Assembly (NCBI GenBank): GCA_029782215.1
Contig: JAKOVD010000098.1
Span: 213,768-277,767 of the forward strand
Length of the DNA: 64,000 bases
Reading direction: 5' to 3'
Source: Chloroflexota bacterium
GTDB lineage: Bacteria > Chloroflexota > Anaerolineae > J102
Shown: in pieces, positions 57,975 through 64,000 of the stretch
Position numbering within the stretch: position 1 is the stretch's first letter
Layout: each line of letters starts with the position of its first letter
The notes under the pieces: generated by a model
What the model saw: the letters and a program-made list of their open reading frames with translations, nothing else
The model's database searches: none
Told to the model about the DNA's origin: nothing
Made by a program: the position numbers and the translations under genes

Positions 57975-60320
57975 ATGATTGTGGCAGTGTCTCCTGTGCC
58001 GCCTGCTCATCGCCACCCACCGACCATGCCTGAGCCGACCCCTGATCAACCCCAACCCCAGCCGGCGCCCGTCTCCCTGCGCAGTGTTTTCACCAACAAC
58101 CTGCCCAACATCCTGGAGCACTTCGGCATCAGCCTGGTCGTCAGCACCTACCAGGCCGGTAGGGTCATCCTGATACGCAAGGACGGCGAGGGGATCAATA
58201 CCCATTTCCAGGACTTCAACAAGCCGATGGGCATTGCGGGCGACGGGCTGCGCCTGACGGTGGGGGGGCAGAACACGGTCTGGTACTTCCGCAACATGCC
58301 GGCGGTGGCGCCCAAGCTGGAACCCAAGGGACGCCACGATGCCTGTTATCTGCCGCGCCAGATCCATGTCACCGGCGATATCGACATCCACGAGTTGGCC
58401 TGGGGCGGCAAGGACGACCTCTGGATCGTCAACACCCGCTTCGGCTGCCTGTGCAACCTGGACCACGACCACAGTTTCACGCCGAAGTGGCGCCCTCACT
58501 TCATCACCGGGCTGGCCCCCGAGGACCGCTGCCACCTGAACGGCCTGGCCATGCTCGAAGGCCGGCCCAAGTACGTCACCGCCCTGGGCGAGACGGATGT
58601 CGCCGGCGGCTGGCGCCAGAACAAGCGCAGCGGTGGCGTCCTCATGGACGTGGATACCAATACGGTGCTGCTGCGGGGTTTGTCGATGCCGCACTCGCCG
58701 CGCATCTACGGCGGCCGCCTGTGGTTGCTGGAGTCGGGGCAGGGAAGCATCGCCTGGGTGGACCTGCCGTCGCGCACCTGGCGCACGGTGGCCCAGGTGC
58801 CTGGCTTCACGCGCGGGGTCGATTTCGCCGGGCCGCTGGCTTTCATCGGCCTGTCCCAGGTGCGGGAAAGCGCCGTCTTCAGCGGCATTCCCCTGGTTGA
58901 ACGCCTGGAGGAGCGCACCTGCGGCGTCTGGGTGGTCAACATCCAGACGGGAGAGACCGTGGCCTTCCTGCGCTTCGAGGAGGGCGTGCAGGAGATCTTC
59001 GCTGTCCAGGTCGTGCCGGCGCGCTTCCCGGCGATGCTCCAGTTCGGCGACGAATTCATCAATCACTCCTATGTGCTGCCGGACGAGGCGCTGAAGGATG
59101 TGCCTGCGGTCCTGCAGGCGGCTGTTCCGGCGGTGGCGCCGCCGGAAGGCTTTGAGGCCGAGTTCCAGGCCGGGTTGGCGGCCCTGGAGAGGGAGGACTT
59201 CGCCCAGGCCCAGGCGCACCTCGAAGAGGCCCGCAAGCTGGCCCCGGATCGCTCCGAGACCTACAACAACATCGGCAATGTCTTCTTCCAGCAGAATCGC
59301 ATGGAGGAGGCAATGCGGGAATACAGGCGGGCCCTCAAGCTGCTCGCCAACTATCCCGACGCCCACATGAACCTGGGCATGGCCCTGATGAAGGTTGGCG
59401 ACCTGCCGCAGGGGTTCAGAGAATTTGAGCACCGCTGGCAGACCAAGCAGTTCACTCCCCTCCAGTGCCCGCAGCCGCGCTGGGATGGCCGCCCCATGTT
59501 GGAGCAGACCCTGCTGGTGCACACCGAGCAGGGCGCGGGCGACGCCATCCAGTTCATCCGCTACCTGCCCATGGTTAAAGAGCGGGCGGGACGTATTCTG
59601 TTGGCGGCGCCAGAACCGCTGCAGGACCTCTTCCGCACCATTGCGGGCTGGGACGACATCATCGGCGCCGGGAGTCTGCACGCCTCGGCTTTTGACGCCT
59701 ACATCCCCCTTTTGAGCCTGCCCTCCATCTTCGGCACCGCCCTGGACACCATCCCCGCCCAGATCCCGTACCTTGCCGCTCCCCCCGACCGCGCCATCGA
59801 TCTCGCTCAACTGGACGCACGCAACCCGCAACCCTCAACCCTCCACCCGCGGCCCGCCTCCCCTCTCCGCGTCGGCGTTGCTTGGGCCGGCAGCCCGTCG
59901 CAGGGCAACGACCACAACCGCTCGGCGCGGCTGGCCGACCTCACGCCCCTGCTGGCCGTTGAGGGCGTGGAATGGTACAGCCTGCAGATGGGAGAGAAGG
60001 CGGGGGAACTCGAGGACGGAGAACCAGGGACGATCAGAGATATGCGGCCATACATCAAGGACTGGGCCGATACGGCCGCGATCGTGAGCCAACTCGACCT
60101 GGTCATCAGCGTGGACACGGGCGTGGTGCACCTGGCAGGCGCCCTGGGCAAACCGGTGTGGGTCTTGCTTTGCCATGCCGCCGACTACCGCTGGCTGATG
60201 GACCGGAGCGATTCACCCTGGTATCCGACGGCCAGGCTGTTCCGCCAACAGCACGCCAAGGACTGGGCGCCGGTCATGGTCGAAGCGGCGGTAGCGTTGC
60301 GCGACTTGATTTCTACCTGA
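57975..60320 (+). CDS. TIGR03032/DUF4915 propeller, TPR and GT9-like fusion protein
   Basis: About 781 residues. Residues ~35-365 match the TIGR03032 (DUF4915) pattern: 'LVVSTYQAGRVILIRKDG', 'FNKPMGIAGDG', 'HELAWGGKDDLWIVNTRFGC' (in part) and 'RCHLNGLAMLEGRPKYVTAL'. A TPR block follows (~385-480, 'SETYNNIGNVFFQQNRMEEA'). The C-terminal ~300 residues resemble the GT9/heptosyltransferase-like domain that ends many TPR proteins ('LLVHTEQGAGDAIQFIRYLP', 'LVISVDTGVVHLAGALGKPV'). ATG 57975 has AAGG close by; ATG 58026 is also possible. No signal peptide. TIGR03032 proteins have no known reaction. Confidence 0.82.
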   Translation: MIVAVSPVPPAHRHPPTMPEPTPDQPQPQPAPVSLRSVFTNNLPNILEHFGISLVVSTYQAGRVILIRKDGEGINTHFQDFNKPMGIAGDGLRLTVGGQNTVWYFRNMPAVAPKLEPKGRHDACYLPRQIHVTGDIDIHELAWGGKDDLWIVNTRFGCLCNLDHDHSFTPKWRPHFITGLAPEDRCHLNGLAMLEGRPKYVTALGETDVAGGWRQNKRSGGVLMDVDTNTVLLRGLSMPHSPRIYGGRLWLLESGQGSIAWVDLPSRTWRTVAQVPGFTRGVDFAGPLAFIGLSQVRESAVFSGIPLVERLEERTCGVWVVNIQTGETVAFLRFEEGVQEIFAVQVVPARFPAMLQFGDEFINHSYVLPDEALKDVPAVLQAAVPAVAPPEGFEAEFQAGLAALEREDFAQAQAHLEEARKLAPDRSETYNNIGNVFFQQNRMEEAMREYRRALKLLANYPDAHMNLGMALMKVGDLPQGFREFEHRWQTKQFTPLQCPQPRWDGRPMLEQTLLVHTEQGAGDAIQFIRYLPMVKERAGRILLAAPEPLQDLFRTIAGWDDIIGAGSLHASAFDAYIPLLSLPSIFGTALDTIPAQIPYLAAPPDRAIDLAQLDARNPQPSTLHPRPASPLRVGVAWAGSPSQGNDHNRSARLADLTPLLAVEGVEWYSLQMGEKAGELEDGEPGTIRDMRPYIKDWADTAAIVSQLDLVISVDTGVVHLAGALGKPVWVLLCHAADYRWLMDRSDSPWYPTARLFRQQHAKDWAPVMVEAAVALRDLIST

Positions 60321-60633
60321 GTTTTCTATGTCTTGGGCCCGCAAATGGCCGGGCAAGAGACTCCCTATGTCATTGCGGGGCCCGGCAGGACCGAAGCACT
60401 CCCCAACTAGCACGTTGGCGACTGCTTCACTTCCTTCGCAGTGACAGAGGGACCGGGCAACCTACGGGACTGGCGTCGGGACAACCGTATGTGAAATAAC
60501 CTATGTAAGGTAGCTCACAAGACTTGGCTGTTCTGGTGGCTTTTGACAGACTGCACTACTACTAGTGGTGTGTGTAGTCGCGCGGTAGCCCATGCGCGTC
60601 CGCTGATGTGGATGGGTCACCGCTTTGTCTGCA
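60321..60633. repeat. Intergenic region with imperfect inverted repeat
   Basis: TCCCTATGTCATTGCG (60362-60377) pairs with 60437-60452 (14 of 16 positions), with an inner GAAGCA/TGCTTC pair. It resembles the short hairpin repeats found between genes in many environmental genomes. No gene seen. Confidence 0.45.
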
Positions 60634-60657
60634 AAGGAGCAGAATATGTAGGCACCG

Positions 60658-63600
60658 ATGCGTGCGATCACTCCCGGTGGGCCATTCGAGCCGGAGGCCG
60701 CCTGGAAGGAACTGGCCGCAGAAGCCCGTGCCAAGCCATGGCTGTTGGCCATGCTCAACCGGTACGGCTCGCGCCTTTATGCGCCCTTCCTGGCCAACTA
60801 CCGGCGGCTGCGGGGCCAGCCGGCCCACAGCACCCGCCGCTTGAAGCGCCGCCTGGGTCTGGGCCTGGCGGGGGCGGCCCTGGTGCTGGCGCTGGCCGGG
60901 ATGGGCATCGGCCCCAGGCAAGCCTTCGCCAACTCGATCACGGTGGATGGGGCCACCTGTGACCTCATTGAGGCGATAGCGAACGCCAACGACACCGCGA
61001 CCGGGCAGCCGAAGACGGACTGCGCCGCCGGCGACCCCACCGGCGCCGACACGATCGTCCTGAACGCAGACGTGACCCTGACGGCGCCCGACAACGACAC
61101 CTACGGCTATACAGGCCTGCCTGTCATCACGAGCGAGATCACCCTGTCGGGTCAAGGGCACACGACCAGCCGGTCGGCCGGCGCCCAACTGCCCTTCCGG
61201 GTGATGGCGGTGGGGAGCGGCGGAGCGCTGACGCTGGAGTCGGCGACGGTGAGCGGCGGTATCGCGGGGAACATCGTTTCCAGCCAGGCTGGAGGACCAT
61301 CTCCTGCCGAGGAGGGTGGCGGTATTCTCACCCTGGGCGATCTGGCAGTGGCGAACAGCACCATCAGCGGCAATTCCGCCACGGCCGGCGGCGGTCTTGG
61401 CGCCTATGGCGTTTCCATGAGCGTGAGCAACAGCCTGATCTCCGGCAACACCGCCGGCGGCTACGGCGGCGGAATGTTCACGTTTTACAGCTCGGCCATC
61501 TTGTAGAACAGCACGCTCTCGTAGAACAAGGCCGGCGTCTACGGCGGCGGCCTGGCCATAGCCTACAGCTCGGTCATTGTACAGAACAGCACGCTCTCGT
61601 CGAACACGGCCAATTACAGAGGGGGTGGCGCGCTCATTTTCGGCGCCAGCGTCCTGGCCATGGAAACCACGCTGTCCGGTAACAGCGCCGGCGCCGGCGG
61701 CGGCGTGGCCGTTGAATACAGTATGGCCGCGATGGTAAACAGCACCGTCTCCGGCAACGCTGCCAAGGTTGGCGGCGGTGTGCTGGCCTATGGCCTCTTC
61801 TCCGCCGTGCTCAGCACGCTTTCGGGCAACTCGGCCACCTATGCCGGCGGCGGCATCTTCAACGGTCGACCCGTGGGGATGGCGGCAAGCGCGGGGACCG
61901 AAGACGGCGGCGAGACCGGCACTGCGGCGCCCACCATTGGGAACGGCGACGGCGCTGCAGGACGGGTCGGGCTGGGCAGGCATTTTGTCCCCAAGGATCC
62001 GGCTGCCTTGAAGGCGAAACTGGCCGAAGAAAGGGAGGCGCTGGGCACCGCCCTCGGTGGTCTGGCCGCCATTGGCTCGCCGAGCCGCTCCTCAGCGCAG
62101 GGCACTGCGGACGGCCCCGCGGGCGCCGACAACGGCTTCTATGTCGGGGTTGTGGGCAGTGTGGTCAGCGGGAACGCTGCCGCTCAAGGCAGCGAGTGGT
62201 TCGACGTCTACGGCGCCGACATCTTTAGCTACTATGACGTGCTGGGTGACGCGGGCAAGACCACGGTCCAGGCCTTTTCCGGCTCCGAACCTGCTCCCGG
62301 CGACAACTGGTTGGCGACGTGGGACAGTGGCACCCCCACCGCCCTGGCCGGCATCCTGCGGCCCCTGGCCAGCAATGGCGGCCCAACCCAGACCCATGCA
62401 CTCGTTGCGGGCAGCCCTGCCGTCGACAAGATCCCGAGCCAGATGTGCAGCCCCCAACCACCCGTCTTCACTGGTCTCGATCAGCGGGGCCAACCCCGCA
62501 ATGTCGACGGGGACGGGACGCCCTCGGACAATGAGTGCGACGTCGGCGCCTACGAGCTGCAGCTTGTGCCCGTGGTAGGGGGACCCTACAGCGGCTACGA
62601 AGGCAAGGTCATCCAACTCGACGGCTCCGCTTCCAGACCCAGCGAAGAGATCACCCACTACTTGTGGGATTGCACCAATGACGGCGTCTTTGAAAGTGGG
62701 GCTGCTCCCACCGCCGACTGCGTGTATCCCGACAATGGGACCTACACGGCGAGGCTGCGGGTGGTCAACAAGACAGGGCAGTGGGCGGAGGACCTGACGA
62801 CGGTGACGGTCGCCAACGCGGCGCCGCTTGCCACCTGGGTGAGGCCCACGAGCCTGGATGAAGGTTCCAACTTCCTGCTGAAACTGACTGCCCCGCGCGA
62901 TCTGTCCCCGGTGGATCAGGCGACAGGCTTCACCTATGCCTTCGACTGCGGCGCCGGCTACAACGCTCTCTCCACCACAAACGGTCGCAGTTGCAAGACG
63001 ACCGACAACGGGGTGCGGAACGTCAGGGGCAAGATCCAGGACAAGGACGGCGGTGTGGGCGAATACGCGGCGGCGGTGACCGTGAACAATGTGGCCCCCA
63101 GCGCCACATTCAGCTTCCCGGCGAGTGTGAACGAAGGGAGCGGGTACACGCTGTCGCTGCTGAACCGGACGGACCCGTCGAGCGCGGATACGACGGCAGG
63201 GTTCAAGCAGGGCTTCGACTGCGGCGACGGGGCCGGGTTCAGCGCCTGGGGGACGCCCACGAGCCGGAGCTGCGCCAAGGTGGACGATGGGCCGGTCGCC
63301 CGGACGGTGAAGGGAAGGATCCGTGACAAGGACATGGGGACCAACACCTACAACGCAGGGCTGAACATCGTGAACGTGGCGCCGTCGGCGAAGCTCGTGA
63401 TCGATGTCACGACCGGCACGACTAAGTACACGCTGCGGCTGCTGTATCCGAACGATCCTTCGGCGGCCGACAAAGCGGCGGGCTTCACGTACAGCTTCGA
63501 CTGCGGCAACGGAGCGGGATTCAATGCTTACGGCGCCGCCAACAGCCGGGCGTGTACGGGTTTGAAGGGCGTGACCTATACGGTGAGGGGGCACATCCGC

Positions 63601-63723
63601 GATAAGGACGGTGGCGTGCGCAGCTACAGTGGCAAGCTGGCGTTTACGACATCCGTGAACGGCGCCATCGAGCCGTTCGTGGACCCCCAGAGCATCACCG
63701 AAACCGAGAGCCAGGCGGAATAG
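60658..63723 (+). pseudogene. Secreted beta-helix/PKD surface protein interrupted by TAG codons
   Basis: One frame of ~1021 codons broken by TAG at 61504-61506 and 61519-61521. N-terminal ~60 residues, then a membrane/signal segment ('LGLGLAGAALVLALAGMGIG') and 'AFANSITVDG'. A right-handed beta-helix follows, with repeats such as 'STISGNSATAGGGL', 'SLISGNTAGGYGGGM' and 'STVSGNAAKVGGGV', then a choice-of-anchor Q-like end ('GSPAVDKI', 'NECDVGAYEL'). Next come a PKD domain and three ~110-residue Ig-like repeats ('IRDKDGGVRSYSG'). A well-spaced AAGGAG points to ATG 60646, whose second codon is TAG in the same frame; ATG 60658 is the next start. Probably decayed; the rest of the frame is intact to 63723. 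Confidence 0.72.
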
Positions 63724-63737
63724 CGAGACAAGCCACG

Positions 63738-63786
63738 TATGGCGCACCTGGCGAACGGCGCCGCTGCCGTTCGCAGGTGCGCCATA
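63738..63786. terminator. Long hairpin after the beta-helix gene
   Basis: A 22-base arm at 63738-63759 pairs with 63766-63786 apart from one bulged base. It lies 14 bases after the stop and just before the end of the transposase remnant, so it is either a terminator or the end of an insertion element. No U-tract. Confidence 0.5.
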
Positions 63787-63810
63787 ATACGTGCGCAGCC
63801 AGGGTGTATT

Positions 63811-63999
63811 TCAGTTTGGGGGAAGATGCCTGACGGTAGACCATAGGTCATCGAAGGTACCGGACAGAACAGCCGAGCGAATGGGGATGAGATTCTCGAT
63901 ACCTTGGCGACTCCATCGCATACCAGGACCGGTAAGCCGATCTTTGTATTGCTTGGCGCCGCTTTCGACGGCGCCACTACCGATGACCCAGCGACCTTC
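63811..63999 (-). CDS. C-terminal end of a transposase (partial, runs off the window)
   Basis: The last 62 residues before a TGA at 63813-63811 read 'EGRWVIGSGAVESGAKQYKD', then 'RLTGPGMRWSRQGIENLIPI' and 'RSAVLSGTFDDLW'. This matches the C-terminal pattern of ISKra4-type transposases, where 'IGSGxVES' holds the last catalytic glutamate and 'GMRWS' follows. The 5' part lies beyond the right edge, so an insertion sequence probably starts here. Family assignment is from memory of the motif and needs a database search. Confidence 0.68.
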   Translation of the reverse strand, partial: EGRWVIGSGAVESGAKQYKDRLTGPGMRWSRQGIENLIPIRSAVLSGTFDDLWSTVRHLPPN

Positions 64000-64000
64000 T

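Noticed and set aside
57918..59831. 637-residue minus-strand open frame opposite the TIGR03032-TPR gene
   Set aside because: No ribosome binding site or family features; the opposite strand encodes recognisable domains throughout.

Overview
The window is GC-rich bacterial chromosome, most likely from an uncultured member of the Chloroflexota (Anaerolineae/Caldilineae-like). This is inferred from gene content: a DUF3048 lipoprotein with a Thr/Pro linker, a Tad pilus locus with no secretin, large GAF-rich histidine kinases, a zinc-ribbon/cyclase/AAA/TPR giant, an IleRS of the 'NNPMGVHH' type behind a T-box, and PKD-containing beta-helix surface proteins. No rRNA, tRNA or CRISPR array was found.

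Layout. 1-12000: end of a membrane-type protein, glutamate dehydrogenase (gdhA), a DUF3048 lipoprotein, a 7TM-PAS-GAF-GAF histidine kinase, uvrA, and a coupled pair (histidine-phosphatase fusion and GT39-like mannosyltransferase). 12300-28700: a Tad/Flp pilus locus behind a perfect-consensus promoter and a roughly 300-base leader. It encodes Flp pilin, two TadE-like pseudopilins, TadG, CpaE, CpaB, a second CpaE, prepilin peptidase, TadB, TadC, a TPR/beta-propeller protein, the CpaF ATPase and a DUF192 protein. The tadG and cpaE genes are duplicated. Between the copies lies a hybrid kinase whose decayed second half is fused in frame to the second tadG. 29000-32700: amidase, zinc alcohol dehydrogenase, DinB-like protein. 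32680-40000: a three-gene signalling operon on the minus strand. 40200-42100: a DksA/TraR-like protein, dtd, a hypothetical protein. 42100-48500: surface polysaccharide genes (GT2, alkaline-phosphatase-superfamily enzyme, two GT4, polyprenyl sugar transferase). 48700-52800: an NYN/LOTUS protein, a secreted propeller (frameshifted) and dinB, tightly packed. 53000-57870: a T-box-controlled alaX-ileS operon. 58000-64000: a propeller-TPR-GT9 fusion, an amber-interrupted beta-helix/PKD protein, and the tail of a transposase.

The strongest candidate for an undescribed system is the minus-strand trio at 32680-39981. One gene is a class III nucleotidyl cyclase with AAA and TPR regions. The next is a histidine kinase with an intact cNMP-binding site at its N terminus and a CoA-binding domain at its C terminus. 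The third is a response regulator fused to glutaredoxin-like and thioredoxin-reductase-like domains whose redox cysteines are gone. Together they read as a cyclic-nucleotide to phosphorelay to flavoprotein circuit. This is inference from domain content and gene order.

Other points of note are the kinase-TadG chimera, in-frame TAG codons in two different loci (although TAG is also the normal stop of many intact genes here), and an isoleucine-specifier T-box that controls an alanyl-tRNA editing gene together with ileS. Several promoters with near-consensus -35/-10 boxes and 17-18 base spacing could be read directly, and one of them would make dtd leaderless.
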